Source: Puccinellia tenuiflora
Lineage: Eukaryota; Streptophyta; Magnoliopsida; Poales; Poaceae
Length of the DNA: 64,000 bases
Reading direction: 5' to 3'
NCBI GenBank assembly: GCA_012064385.1
Contig: QRDG01000344.1
Coordinates: 1-64,000 of the forward strand
The translations under genes and the position numbers were made by a program. The notes beneath the pieces are model-generated. The model saw nothing but the letters and a program-made list of their open reading frames with translations, did no database searches and had not been told where the DNA came from. The stretch's first letter is position 1. The number at the start of each line of letters is the position of its first letter. Below, piece after piece: positions 1 to 13,219 of this stretch.

Positions 1-260
1 AATGTACTCACGGCCTGTCGATCCATATACAGTACGCGGTTTCTCCGACACCTGGGAACAGCGGGAGGAGTAGTATAAGTTGACCGGGCTCTCCGGCCAG
101 GTGTATTCTGCTGGGTGGACAGCGTGACGTGACGTTGACAACGTCGTGCCAAGTGGTACTACTACGATAGTTCTGCCTTAACAAAAACATAGCCATGCTT
201 AGGCTGGACACAGGCACCACCCGATATTATTTTCTAAACTTGCTAGTAGATAACATTATC
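1..260. repeat. Diverged duplicate block, copy 1 (partner 28153-28397)
   Basis: This block aligns by eye, with gaps, to 28153-28397. Shared stretches include CCATATAC followed by CGCGGTTTC, AGTAGTATAAGTTGACCGGG, TTCTGCTGGGTGGACA and GTGCCAAGTG. No reading frame looks conserved between the copies. The copy runs off the left edge, so the full duplicated unit is not visible. It could be a segmental duplication or an unrecognised low-copy transposon. Confidence 0.7.
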
Positions 261-325
261 AAATATGCCATTTCGTTGCTATAGGAAAAAATATAAATAT
301 TTTTAGGTCATAGAGAATTTTACTA

Positions 326-449
326 CTTCCTCTGTCCTAAAAAAGATGTTACGTATTTGTCTAAATTTGAATGTATCTAGACACGATTTAGTATATAGAT
401 ACATCCAAATTTAGACAAATGTACGACATCCTTTTTAGGACGGAGGGAG
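326..449. mobile_element. Stowaway-type MITE (Tc1/Mariner)
   Basis: A 124-bp element whose ends are inverted repeats: CTTCCTCTGTCCTAAAAA on the left and the complement of TTTTTAGGACGGAGGGAG on the right. It is flanked by TA at 324-325 and 450-451, the Stowaway target duplication. The two arms, including ATACATCCAAATTTAGACAA on the right, can fold into a hairpin. No coding capacity. Confidence 0.9.
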
Positions 450-451
450 TA

Positions 452-1600
452 TTAGACTAGTTTTTCTTGATGAGACGATGAATTTTGATGGGAACATCTC
501 TCTTTCTTCCGATGGAAGTTGTCCATTAGGTGCAGTTTCATACTTATAACTTGCAAATCGTTATCCGACGGTACAAAATGTAATTAGGGGGAAGGGGTGG
601 GCGCACATCGGCACAAAACAGTTCGGAACATATATAGGTGGCTGTCACGCTGGGTCGGTGATTTTGCAAGGAAGCCATTGAGGAACTAGAAGTATTAGCA
701 ATAGGTACTTCTAATAGATAGGGTGCCGGAAATTAACTAAAAGGACATCGTTTTATTCCGTACATCGTATTTACCAATCAATGAGTTGACACCTTCCCAG
801 AAATCTAGCATAGTTTTGGGTAGTTGCCTTGTTCACCCCGAGTTGACATCTTTTGGGTAATTGCCTTGTTCAGCTCGAGGACTTCGGTGAGCACGAAGGA
901 GGAGCTGGACCTCGATCGAGGCGGCGATGGCTGCTGATCCGCACCTCCGCAGATGGGATGGATCCCGTACGCACTACGGTGAATGTCATCTCCCTTGCGC
1001 ATCTGATTTTTGAAGTGGTCTCTTTGCTGGTCATGTATGTGCGGTTAGGGGTTTAGGTACGATTCATGTGACCTATTGTGTGATGAATATCGGTGTGATT
1101 AGGGATTTAGCTGCAAAGTTCGGCGAAATTTAGAGATTTCAATTACAATTCAGCTCACTAACTCACCTTCCCTCCAAATTGTGGGTCCCAGTAGGCCACG
1201 TCGGTCACCTTAGCCTAATCATCGTCGTCGACATTGCTCTCGGAGCTTATGTCATACTCTTCACTGAGCATATCGTTCACACGATGCTACCGCATACCAC
1301 CGCTAGCCCGGACCGTCGCCCTCAACGTCGACCCATATGCCGCACGCTCACCCTATCCACTTTCTCTAGCTGCCATCACGCCTAGTTGGGGATTGCACCG
1401 CACCACAAGAAAGGATTTGGGAATTCACTGTCTTACTCAGAGAAGGGTTGTTATGTAAGTTGTATTGAATATGGTTTTTTTTTGTTGTTGCTAAAAGCCC
1501 AACAATGACAGTTGTGGCAGAACAGGTGTCGGATCCCTAGAGATTTTGTCCATTTTAAAATCCATAATTAAACATTTTGTAGAGTGTGAACACATTTTAC
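452..1600. other. Intergenic stretch, no gene recognised
   Basis: Mixed-composition intergenic DNA. Short open frames occur around 805-1060 and 1179-1458, but I see no domain, conserved motif or splice-supported structure. The CACTA insertion at 1604 interrupts it. Confidence 0.5.
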
Positions 1601-1603
1601 AGC

Positions 1604-3807
1604 CACTACGGGAAACACACTATACGCCGACGGCTGCCGTCGGCGTCTCCCCGTCAGTGTTTTCTTCTGCTGGCGTACGTGGTGTGGGCCCCACAAGACG
1701 GCATCCGGCCATTTCCGTCAGCGCATTATACGCCGACGGCGTATGAGTGCCGATTATATATATATATATATATATTTTTTGATTTTTTTGATTTTTTTTT
1801 GATTTTTTTTGAATTTTTTGAACTTTTTAAATTATTTTTATTTCTATTTCGAAATTTTCAAAACAAAAAAAATCAATTTTTAATTTTTTAGTGTCAAAAC
1901 AAAAAAAATTGTTAGGATTTACGGTCTCGGTTTCAGGCTTGGGTTAGACATAACTAATTCAAAAAAATCAAAAAAAAAGAAAAACCTTCACATGGCATCC
2001 TTTTATGTGACCTACCACCTGGAAAAAATTATAAACATGAGTTATGGAGGTTTTTATAAAAAACCTTTACAAAAATGAGCTACGAGGTACAAAGATGTAT
2101 GGTTTTCGACTGAAATGAGCTAGGGTATAAACATTTAACATAGCAAAAAATGTCAGAATGAGGCAATATTTGACACATTGGTGTATCTTTGTTGTAGAAT
2201 AGCATTGACTAAGGGGTTTAGGGTTTTCGTTGAATAAATAACCCATTTTTCATTTTTTTTTAGTGTCAAAACAGTTTTTTTTTGTGAAGCAGCTACCAAA
2301 ACGGCTCACCGAAAGAGAACATCCTAATAGATAGAAAATAGTACACCATCTTATAAGTGCATTTAACCTTGGGTTTGGATATAAAAACATACTTGGGTAT
2401 TTCAAACATTTCAGATAAATTCCTGCCGATTTCGCTGGAAGTGGGTCTGATTTGAACTACGAGTGCCGCATAGTTTGTTCATGATTTTTTGAAAAATCAA
2501 TTTAGATCCAAAATGTATACTTTATTTAGAGATCTTTGACGGTTTATATTGGATCGAAGTTACGGTTAGGTTTAGGTTTATCGTTAGGGTTTACGGTCTC
2601 GATTTCGGGCTAGGGTTAGACATAACTAATTCAAAAAATCAAAAAAATGAAAAACCTTCACATGGCATCCTTTATGTGACCTACCACCTGGAAAAAATTA
2701 TAAACATGAGTTATGGAGGTTTTTATAAAAAAACTTCACAGAAATGAGCTACGAGGTACAAAGATGTATGGTTTTCGATTGAAATGAGCTAGGGTATAAC
2801 ATTTAACATAGCAAAAAATATCGGAATAAGTCAATATTTGACACACTGGTGTATCTTGGTTGTAGAATAGTATTGACTAAGGGGTTTAGGGTTTTCGTTG
2901 AATAAAAAACTCATTTTAGAGATCTTTGACGGTTTTTGTTGGATCGAAGTTACGGTTAGGTTTAGATTTATCTAAAATATTTTGACCGTTTTTAACAAAA
3001 ATAAAAGAAATTGAGAAAATACTCAAAAATGAATTCATTTAGCATGGAGACATTTTATGTGTACTAGTTGCTATAAAAAATGATAAACTTGAGTTTTGAC
3101 AAATATTTCAAAAAAATGCTTCACAAAAAAGTTTATCATCTATAGACATGTATAACTTTCGCGTTAAATGACCAAGTTATAGCCATCCCCATGCCATAGT
3201 TTGTAATAATGTGTCCATACTTGACACATAGGGGTGTCTTGGTATGCAAAACATTGTTGCCAAAACAATTTTCCAAAATATTTTCGTAAATATCATTTTC
3301 CATTTTTTTAAGTGTCAAAAATGACTTTTTAATTAAGCAAGTACCAAACATATGTTTCGAAATGTCATGTGCATGGTGAAAAAGATTTTATGGATGTTAT
3401 GTTTGGATTCCTCTCATTTTTCTAATCGATTTAGACATTTAATTTGTTAAATTTCGATTTACGGATTTAAAGATATGAATTATTTCATAGTAAATGGAAA
3501 ATAGAAAAAAACAATACGCCGACGGTGGCCGTCGGCGTCTAAATTCAAACGTACGCCGACGGCAAGGCCGTCGGCGTCTCAACGTAGCGAGACGGCCGTC
3601 CCCGCTCCGTCACGGCGGGCGTTTGTACGCCGACGGCGTTAGGTACGCCGACGGCTGCCGTCGGCGTATGCATACTACGCCGACGGGGATATGTACGCCG
3701 ACGGCCGGGATCGCGGCTGCCCTAACTCGGGTTGTACGCCGACGGCCCCGACATTTGGCCGTCGGCGTATAATCCGGCCGTCGGCGTCGTGTGCGTTTCC
3801 CGTAGTG
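1604..3807. mobile_element. Non-autonomous CACTA (En/Spm) DNA transposon
   Basis: The left end is CACTACGGGAAACAC and the right end is the complement of CACTACGGGAAACGCAC. Both are flanked by the 3-bp target duplication AGC (1601-1603 and 3808-3810), which fits CACTA elements. Both subterminal zones carry dense direct and inverted copies of TACGCCGACGGC and GCCGTCGGCGT (1620-1745 and 3513-3790), the kind of arrays that bind En/Spm transposase. The AT-rich 2.2-kb body has no TNPD- or TNPA-like reading frame, so movement would need a transposase in trans. A (TA)n run lies near 1757-1775. Confidence 0.93.
1909..2915 (+). repeat. Internal direct repeats inside the CACTA element
   Basis: About 340 bp at 1909-2250 is repeated at 2581-2915 with scattered substitutions and indels. 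Both copies contain GGCATCC, GTGACCTACCACCTGGAAAA, ATGAGTTATGGAGG and GGGGTTTAGGGTTTTCGTTG. A shorter flanking motif, GAGATCTTTGACGG followed by GGATCGAAGTTACGG, recurs near 2529 and 2917, so the duplicated unit may be about 390 bp. Confidence 0.8.
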
Positions 3808-3810
3808 AGC

Positions 3811-5463
3811 TGCTTATATGAAAGTGGGCCCTGGTGGACAACATCTTGTATTGCGGGTGTAACTACCTTGCGATGGAAGGAAAAGACGCAGTTCCCTACA
3901 TTATGTAACATGAATATGTCCAAAGGAAGTTGCGTTGCGTTTCCTTGCGTAGGAGAAGGCTCGATAGTACGTCGTCTTTTCTTATGTTTGTTTCGTTTCT
4001 TCCACTCTCGACGAAATTCCTGCGGAGTTGGAGATGTGGTATTTCGGATGTAGACTAGAGTGTAGGTTGTCCTTGAGGTGCATGGCACCGTCGAAGGGGC
4101 GACAAAGCCTAGAAATCCCTCCAATCTCCCTAGAATTAGAGAGGTGTGGCTTCTTCTCACCATACACCAATTAAATACTGACACGTGTCTAATTTATGGA
4201 TCTCACCTTTTTTTTCTCTCTCATAGCTCAAGTGCTCACACAGCTTTTCACCACGCATGCATCTCACACTGATGCTATTTTTAATATCTAATCCATAGTT
4301 GTGTGTAGTTATGATTAATGACTTGCTTCTTGACAAAGAGCATTACAATTGTCTTTGTTTCTTTCAGTGTGATTAAATATTTTCTCTACACTACAGTTTA
4401 ACCATAGTTTTATGTGCCATTTATTAATCAACGACTAAATTAAGCAACTTTTTATTGGGCAAGAGATGATGCACTGAATTATCAAGGCCAGCTGAATATA
4501 CTCCCTTTGGTTCAGTTCACGCGATTTGCGCGTATTACTAGATTGTAAATTTTACCAATATAATATAAATTATATAACACAAAAAATTATAACATTTGAA
4601 AATATAACATCGAGGTTTATAGTGACTATTCTTATATTTCATTCGCTTGTTATTGCGGTTACGCCTTATTCATGATTTCGGATCTCTATGGCATAGCATC
4701 AAGATATGTGCAAGCTTCTTGTAGCGTCCAATTTGTTTTGTTCTTGCGGATTTTTAGATTTGCTATAAACTTTTTTTTGTCCAATTAGGTTTCCAAATAA
4801 TGTACATAAGCATGTACGTTAGGTTCTAGAAGTAATTTTGATATTTCTCCAAGTTTTTCTTGTGGATTTCCAAAAGTGTTAATCTTTTTGCACGACCTAT
4901 GTGTATGTCAGATTGACTGAATAAAACTCATGTTATTTTATCCCAGTGCCAAACCTATCTTGCTTACTTTTCAGCTAGATTTCAGAACTAGCAGAGGATC
5001 GAACTTGTTTTGGATCCTTCAAGTCTGGTGAGAAAGGTTAATCCTCACTCAGATTCATTTTATATCTTGGGCCTAATTTGACATATCTTGAAATGAAGAA
5101 ATTTTCGGTATGTCATCTCTTATGTGGTATTTCTACTACATCTATTTGTTTCTCCTTGTCGAAAATGCTAATCAAGGTGAGTGCCTCTCTATCACATGTA
5201 GGAGACAACATGTTAGTAGGAGCACTTCTTGCCAATGTTTATGCAAATAATTGCATCTTCATTTGGTAGATGTTCCGCCGTTTTGAATCCAAGTGTTGCT
5301 AATTATCGTACTGCAATTTAGGTCAGTCATAGTAAGGATTAAAGAACGGGCTTTAATGTCAACTGTTTCAATGGTCTATATTTATCAGACCAAAATTAGG
5401 TGCAGATGATAAATTCAAAGATTTTTCCGGTGGTTAAAGACGTGTGTAATGACTTATTGTGAA
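3811..5463. other. Intergenic stretch, no gene recognised
   Basis: AT-rich DNA between the CACTA element and the large LTR element. Near 4500 there is a one-sided MITE-like end (CTCCCTTTGGTTCAG) with no matching right end that I can find. No exon-like frame with recognisable content. Confidence 0.5.
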
Positions 5464-5468
5464 TATCC

Positions 5469-7978
5469 TGAAAGAACAAGCTATGCCTGTATGTCGCCTA
5501 GAGGGGGGGGGGGGGTGAATAGGCGATTAAAACTTTTTCTATTTAGGGGCTTGATAATTGCGGAATAAAACTAGGTGTTTAAATTAACAAGCCAACAACC
5601 TAAAAATCTAGGTTTACCTAAAGTGCACCAACAACTTATGCTAACAAGGCAAGCAACAAGGTGATAGCTATATATAGACTTTAAGCACGATGGCTATCAC
5701 AAGGTGAATTTGCATAAGTAAAAGCTCGGGTATAGAGATAACCGAGGCACGCGGAGACGAGGATGTATTCCCGAGTTCCTCCTTGTTAAGGGAGTACGTC
5801 TTGTTGGAGGGGTGTGAGCTCGCCACAAAAGGCCTACTCAAGATGCCACAAAGGCCTCACCCTATTCTCTGATGAACCGCACCCAAAGGTTTGGTTCACC
5901 TTCCACTATCGGAATCCTTCGGGGCGGATTCCGGAGCCCTTACAACTTTTGGGGCACACACCCACAACTCAATTGGGGGCTCCCAAAGCGTGCCGAAGCT
6001 TCACAAGCCGAAGTCTTCGCGGCACCACCGTCTAGGGTCCAATGACCCAAGAGTAACAAGCTCCCAACCTTCAATCCCACGAATCACCGTGGGGAGCACA
6101 ACCCGATGCACCAAATGCAAAAGGGGAAGATCACACCAAGTGGTCAAAATCTTCTCCCCAAAATCCAACCGAAGCAACTATGCTACGGAGGGATTTAGGA
6201 GGAAGAACGGAGGGAAAACACCAAGAACTCCAAAATCTAGATCCCACGAGTTCCCCTCACTTAGAGGAGATTTTGTTTGGTGGAAAGATGGATCTAGATC
6301 TCCTCTCTTGTTTCCCTAAATTTGGGCAAGAATCATCGGAGGGATTAGAGGGAATCGAGCTCTCAAAATGTTAGCAATGGAGGAGAGAGAGCAAGGGATG
6401 AGATCTACAGGAAAAATGGGGAAGAAGCCCCTTTTATAGGGGCCCCAAAAAAGTGACCGTTGGGGCCAAAAAGGTGCAGCCCCGAGACCCCGGCCTGGGG
6501 CCGGCCTGGTCGGGAAAGCATCTGAGCAGCGAAGGATCGAACAAGGGCAGCAGGGGAAACGCAGGGAGCCCGGCCTGGTGACCCGGCCATGGGCCGGCCT
6601 GGCATCCCGAACTGGAGAAAAAAAAGGCGCAGGGGAGACGGCCTCCCACCCCGGCCTAGGCCGGCCGGGACACAGCTGGGCCGGGCAGCAGCCCGAGGCT
6701 GCCGGCCTGGCAACCCGGCCTGGGCCGAACAGCCTGCAAGGCAGGCCGGGAGCCCACCCGAAGGCGCCAGCCTCGACCCGGCCTCGGGCCCGGCCAGGCC
6801 GGCCGGTCTGCAGTTTTTTTCTTCTTTTTACTTTTTAAATTTCTGTTTTGAAAATTCGACCGAAACGAAAACGCAATAACTTTCGCATACGAACTCCGTT
6901 TTCGGTATTCTTGGACTTGTTGGAATCGTCACAACGAGCACTATAAGAATATACAGAGAAACATCATAGCCAATAATATAGTATAAATATAAATGGGGAA
7001 AGGTAAAAGCTCCCATTTGCAAATCGGAAATGCAATAACTTTCACCCACGAACTCCGTTTTCGATAATCTTGGACTCGTTGGAATCGTCACAACAAGCAC
7101 AACAAGATTATGCAGAGAAACATCATAGTCCAATAAAATATTATAAAACCAAATGGGGAAAGGTTAAAAACTCATTTTCGCAAACCGGAAATTCTATAAC
7201 TTTTGCAATTGAAGTCCGAATGAAATAAAACCAATTTTGTTGGAAAGAGGACGACAAATGCTACCTTTGAAAATGGCAAACAAGCAATGGAGATTTTGCA
7301 AAGAAATGGAAGAGAGAAATCTTCCGCATGGATAAACCGGCAAAATCTCCAATACCGAAACCGCAATAGAAGACGCATAAGAAAACCGTTTTCGGTGAAC
7401 TTGGCTTTGTCATGACAAGCACGACAAGCACCAAGACCACACCACGATAAGAGACAAATAAGAACCAATAAAGATGATTGCATGGATGCAAAGGTTTGTG
7501 CTCTCTACGGCGATACGATCACGATATCCGGTTAAGAGCCCCTCTTGATAGTACGGTTATCTATCCTATAATCCGGTCTCTCACTAAACAATATGAGACC
7601 GGTAAAATAGAAACCCTATCAAGATCATACCTTTGCCTTGCGCATAAATCCACTTGAGGTCGATGAAGACGATCTTCAACTCCTCAAGACGCACCACCTT
7701 CCTCGATCACGCTTCGGTGAAGATTCACTTGATGCTCCCCCATACACCAAGATGGGAGACGCTCTCTTCGGCATATCTTCACTTGGCCTTGAGTGATGAT
7801 CAACCCGCACAAAGCCTTGATCAACACACACTTTTCTTCTTCCCTTAACCTTGACTCCAACAAATGGAGAACAAGCAAACAAATGGACAACCTACAAATA
7901 TAGCTCAATGCAAATATTAGTCCATAGAGATTGTCATTAATTACCAAAATCATGCATGGGGGCAACCATGCACTTTCA
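5469..7978 (-). repeat. 3' LTR of the gag-only element
   Basis: A 2510-bp LTR nearly identical to 22141-24665, with a few dozen differences by eye. A 13-G run (5503-5515) lies 35 bp from its end. It contains a GC-rich CCGGCCTGG-type array (about 6480-6812). Two adjacent similar units of about 150 bp (roughly 6873-7030 and 7031-7190) share GAACTCCGTTTTCG, GTTGGAATCGTCACAAC and AGAGAAACATCATAG. A third, solo copy of this LTR is at 59276-62013. Confidence 0.93.
6480..6812. repeat. GC-rich CCGGCCTGG minisatellite within the LTR
   Basis: Degenerate, partly inverted repeats of CCGGCCTGG, GGCCGGCCTGG and CGGCCTGGGCCGG make a GC-rich island in an otherwise ordinary LTR. Equivalent islands occur at about 23160-23500 and 60435-60625. 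Because the motif is largely palindromic, long frames open on both strands here. They are composition artefacts, not genes. Confidence 0.85.
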
Positions 7979-7994
7979 ATCTCCCCCATTTTGG
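7979..7994 (-). other. Polypurine tract of the gag-only element
   Basis: On the minus strand this reads CCAAAATGGGGGAGAT and abuts the 3' LTR start (TGAAAG). It has the form and position of the plus-strand primer for reverse transcription. Confidence 0.8.
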
Positions 7995-8477
7995 TAATTG
8001 ATGACAATCCCTTTTAAGAGGGTTTATATAATGAATAAAGCATCTTTGCAAGACAAACAAGCAAGGATGCAAAGCGCATTAAGGGCATATGCAACAAAAG
8101 CTTAAAACCCAAATTCCCTTAAACCCTCTAAACTTCTCCCCCATTGGCATCGATTGCCGAAATGGGAAGAAAAAATTTAGAGAGCCAATATAATATGAGT
8201 TCCTCCATAAAGATGATGACAATCCCTTTTAATGAAAAATTAGAGGAAATCAAACTATACTGAGGATCAAAAGATTGCAAAAGGATGAAACCATTTTGAA
8301 CAACTCCACAAAGGAGAAAAGCAATCAAAAAGATCCAAAGTGAGAGTTCTAAATAAAAACGGAGAAGCTCCCCAATTTTCATGCACAATTGAGGAGTGCA
8401 CAAAAATGGCATCCTCGCTCCCCAAAATTATCTAGAACACGCAACAAGTGCAAGAGTGCATAATGCAAAAGCAAATC

Positions 8478-10237
8478 TGATGGGGTCGCAGCATAGAAAA
8501 CAAAAATTTTCCTACGCAACAAGCGGAATAAACCCCAAGGATCTAGATCTACTAGATGAAGGTAGCGAAGATGAGATCCAATCTCTTACCCTTGAAGATC
8601 AACAAACGCGTTTTGTCGGTGCAGGGGTTGGCTAGTCGATCCCCGCAACTAGACTCATCTAGTCGCGAGGAGATGTATTTCCTCGAAGTCCAATCCGACT
8701 GAAGTGCCACAAGGGGTAGCACCTCCGCGGTATCCACACGTACGGCTCGATGTAGATCTCCGCCTTCTTGATCCCGCAAGCAAGGTGGAGATGGCTAGAT
8801 GGATCTCGGCACCACGACGGTTGTGGTGGCGTTGATGGTGGAGAAATTCCTGCAGGGCTTCGCCAAGCAGCTGCAGGAGAGAGGAGGGAGAGGAGAGGGA
8901 GGCCGGCGGCTAGGGTACAAGGGTGCTGCGCCCCAGCCCTCCCCTCCTCCTTATATAGGCGTGAGGGGGCTGTGGGGGGCGTCCCAAACCCATCTAGGGC
9001 CGGCCAAGGGAGGAAACTTACCCCCCAAGGCAGCCCCTAGGGTTTTTGGGTGCCTCCCATGGGCCAGCCGCATGGGCCTTTAGGGAGAGGGTGCGGCCAG
9101 CCCAAGTGGGCTGCTGCACCTCCCCTTGGTCCATGTTGGCCTTCTAGGTTCGTGGCCCCCCAAGGTGGGGCCCTCCGGAACCTTCCGGAACCTTCTAGAA
9201 TCTTCCGGTACTCTGCCGGAATTTTCCCGAACTTTTCCGGAACCCTGGAAACCACTTTCCTTATATGAAATTTTATCTCCGGACTCTTCCGGAGCTCCTC
9301 ATGATGTCTAGGATCTCATCCGAGACTCCGAATCACCATTCGTTCATACCATCAATTATCTCATCGCTAACCCTAGCTACATCGGAGCGTTAAGTGTGTG
9401 ACCCTACGGGTTCGAGAACATGCAGACATGATCAAATCAATAATCAATAGCGGGACCGGGATGCCCATATTGACTCCTACATATTCAACGAAGTTCCTTA
9501 TCGATTGAACCACGATGCCGGAGATTCTTAATCTCGTATACGATTCCCTTTGTCTCACCGATATTTAATTTGCCCGAGATTTGATCGTCGATATCTCCAT
9601 ATCTAGGTTCATCTCGTTACCTGGCAAATTCTCTTTACTCGTCCATAATATAGGATCATCCGTGATTACACTTAATCACATGGTTGCAACCTTTCTGATG
9701 CTATATTACCGAGAGGGCCCAGAGATATCTTTTCCGTCACAAGGAAGGACAAATCCCAGTCTTGATTCATGTCACCCAACAAATACCATCGGAGATACCT
9801 GAAAGCCACCTTTATAATCACCCAGTTACGAAGTGACGTTTGATGTCCACAAAGCATTCCTCCGGTAAACGGGAGTGACATAATCTCATGGTCTAAGGAA
9901 ACTATACTTGGCATACTAAAAGTGTTGGCAATGAAACTTGTGTGACACGATCAATTGCAACTCTTTATTATCGGGTCTTGTCCATCACATCATTACTCCT
10001 AATGATATGACTCCGTTATCAAGTGACTGTAACAAGTCCATGGTTAGGAAACTCTAACCATCTCTTGACTAACGAACTAGTCCGGTAGAGGCTTACTAGG
10101 GACACCTGGTGTTTATATTCCACACATGTATTATGTTTCCGGTTAATACAATTATAGCATGGATAATAAACTATTATCATAAACATGAATATGCTAATAA
10201 ACCATTTTATTATTGCCTCTAGGGCATATTCCCAACA
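8478..10237 (-). repeat. 3' LTR of the nested element
   Basis: 1760 bp, TG...CA ends in element sense, nearly identical to 14945-16701. It sits next to the polypurine tract and so is the 3' LTR. Short open frames within it recur in the other LTR and are not genes. Confidence 0.94.
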
Positions 10238-10253
10238 GTCTCCCACTTGCACT
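10238..10253 (-). other. Polypurine tract of the nested element
   Basis: On the minus strand this reads AGTGCAAGTGGGAGAC, immediately before the LTR start TGTTGGG, which fits a plus-strand priming tract. Confidence 0.75.
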
Positions 10254-13219
10254 AGAGTCAATAATCTAGTTTACATTTTCTCGATCCAACACTCATGGTG
10301 TCTAACACTCATGGAGTCTCAGTGCTGATCATGTTTGCTCGTGGAAGAGGTTCTGTCCGTGTTCTGTACTATACAGTTCTTTATGTTCTTTGCAAAACGT
10401 CAATGTCACCTAATTTGACATTACTTTATCATCTCATGATAAACCTATTATCATCACATGATAATTCTCATCATCACATGATGAATATAATATATTTGGT
10501 TAGAGAGTGAGATTTTCGTTTCCCTTTTATGCCTACATGACGTATGATCAGTCAAGAGGACTTTCTCATAGCATGTGCACCCGGAACTCACTCAGTCTTG
10601 AAACAAAATTTCTCAAACCATAATATTATATCTTTTAATCCTTGAATTAATCATATACTCCTATATGTTGTAGACTCACAAATCGACAGTGCTATCATGT
10701 CACTTCGATATTTTTGATCATGCTTTCGCTGCGCTTCTGCTATGAGATCCCCAATCTAGTTTGGTTTTATGACTTCAACCAAGTCTACCAATCTCTAGAT
10801 TCTATTATCTCAACTCCATGGAAAAATGACTCCTCATTTAACATGTTCTTCTAACCAAGAACTTGGGTCACATATCGTCAAATACAAACACATGGTTCTT
10901 ATATGTTTAGTCCTATGAACGATTCATAGCGAATTCTAACATATCCTCCAACCATCATTTTGTACTGAGTTATCAACTCAATGTTTCACCTATTTCTCAC
11001 AAGCAGATGAACCTTTCTTCTCTTGTTTTATTTTGAACTCCTTCAAAATCTTACTTAGGTTAAACATCCTGACATAATGCTTATCAAACATATCTATCCT
11101 CCATAGATACATCCATCTCCATGGATATTTGACGTTTCAAACTAACTTCACAAGTTATACGTTGGTTCCTGACTTATTTACAACATTTATGAAATCTCCA
11201 TTTCACTCAAACAAGATGTTGTAAACTCCCACTCAAATATACACCATACACATATTAAATTGTGAAACCACTTTGGCTCCCACTCAGAAATATGTTATCA
11301 TTATATTTGACCATGATTTAACTAGCTCCCACTCAAACATATGTCACCACATATTTTGATCATGGAAAATAGTTTCTGCTCTAACTTAACATATGTCGCC
11401 ACATATCTTAATTAGATCACACTCGTGTATTTTCTCGATATTTTGGACACCTCCAAAATTCTTAATTAACTATTAATATCGAGAACTCTTTATACGAAAC
11501 GCTAGTACTTTACTAGCTTTAAGTTTTATTTATTCCCTGCAAAACCCCTTTTGAGGAATAAATATGTGAAACATCACTTTCACAAAATCAAGCAACAATT
11601 ACTTTGTGATTTAAACTTAACATAGGATGACTCTTAGTCACTTTCGTATTTAAGGTTTCTATTTCTTCTTTGTAGTTTCGTAGGTATGTCTTGTTTCTCA
11701 AACATGACAAGTAAATCATGAATATTATTTTGTAACCTGACAAAATTTTATATTCTTGAATCCTACTTTTCTTTAGACAAGCTAAACCGAAATTCAATGA
11801 TCACCATCATCAATTCCTTTATGTGTCAAGTTTTAACCAACATAGCACTTTACATATGTGCCACTTGATACATAAACAAGCAAGGTTTTAGCTTTTCCAT
11901 TCCATCAATTCTTTTATCAATGAAACCTTTTCACGATAAATCCACTAAAACATTTAACACAATCAACAATTGATTTGTCCCTTTTAGTCTCTCATTGTGG
12001 AATCTCTATTCATAGTCACATATGAATATACTACAAACTTTATTTGCAATAGTTTCTAATTATCTCATAATTAATGAAACCACTGTTTCACATAACTCAT
12101 ATGCGAAATGCAAATCATTAAATAGATCCTTATTTCTAAACAGAGTGTTTATCAAATAAATCTAAATGCTATTATCAAACCCCGAAATAAAACCCTTCTT
12201 TGAGACCACACAATATCAAATAGTGTGTGATTACAATATCTTAGGACATATCAAACGCCTTTGAAATATTCTAAACATTGTAATTTGTGATAACACTTCT
12301 CACAAGTCCGCATACTAACATATAACTCAAATATTTTTGTCTCTTTTGATCAAATCATAAAGACTCAATTTTCTTGTTAACTTAATATCCTAAACTCCAG
12401 AAATTTATTTGATCTCATCAAATATCATAACTCGAATAAATACACCTATTTAATCGTTTATGATGGAGTACACAAAATAATGACATCCAACATTTGCTGA
12501 AAATACAACCAACACTTGTGTTTATTTTCGGCAATTCGTGGCACTCTTCCAAAGGGTGGCATTTTAGTCATACTCCTTACAATAAGGCGCATTGATAAAA
12601 CATCAAAATGTTTATTCAATATTCAGCACGACTAAAACAATTGTCATTATTAAGTTTTGGATATTTTAGTATGTCTCTTATTTTATAAATGTTTAACCAA
12701 TTTATCATTTAGATTATAATAAGAATAATACACTTATAATCGAAACTTGTGATTTCCAAAAAGGATCACTCATGAAAATAGAACAACCATTGTCTTTAAC
12801 ATGAATAACCGTCTCACATAAGCAAGACACACTAATTAAAATCACACTTAATTCGATTACAAAACTTATTCAAATCCTTTAATCAAAACGATAAATGTAG
12901 AGACAGATCGTTGCCAGCATCAACTCCTTGATTGCCACTATTCTGCAACGTCTTCCCATATCCTTTATGCAAATCTCAAGCAGCAGGTTCTGTTTTCATA
13001 AAACAGAATGAGTATCAAATACTTATCGAAACCGCCACAATTGCAATTTGGACTTAAACACTTATAACTTGTATATCAATATATACTTTCTGCATTGTCA
13101 ACTTCTCTTGCTATGGGTTCCACTTTGACATGACGCAGCCGAGACACAAACTCACAGAAAGTGATCAAATCCCTTCCCATGACCTAGTCTCCGACATAAT
13201 TCTTGAAGCTGGGGAGAAG
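10254..13219 (-). other. Degenerate internal region of the nested element
   Basis: AT-rich DNA where a Copia element would carry protease, integrase, reverse transcriptase and RNase H on the minus strand. I found no recognisable catalytic motif and no frame beyond about 80 codons. The region has either decayed beyond recognition or was replaced. Confidence 0.6.

Noticed and set aside
3494..4184. Open frames of 92-169 codons at the CACTA right end
   Set aside because: They are produced by repeated TACGCCGACGGC units in the subterminal array, and similar frames appear on both strands.
6405..6879. Overlapping Pro/Arg/Ala-rich open frames on both strands
   Set aside because: They arise from the GC-rich palindromic minisatellite in the LTR and recur at 22992-23537 and 60339-60955. 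No domain or conserved start was seen.
8552..9311. Frames such as 8768-9040 and 8799-9083 with identical copies at 15234-15549
   Set aside because: They lie in the two LTRs of the nested element, and duplication by the LTR explains their identity.
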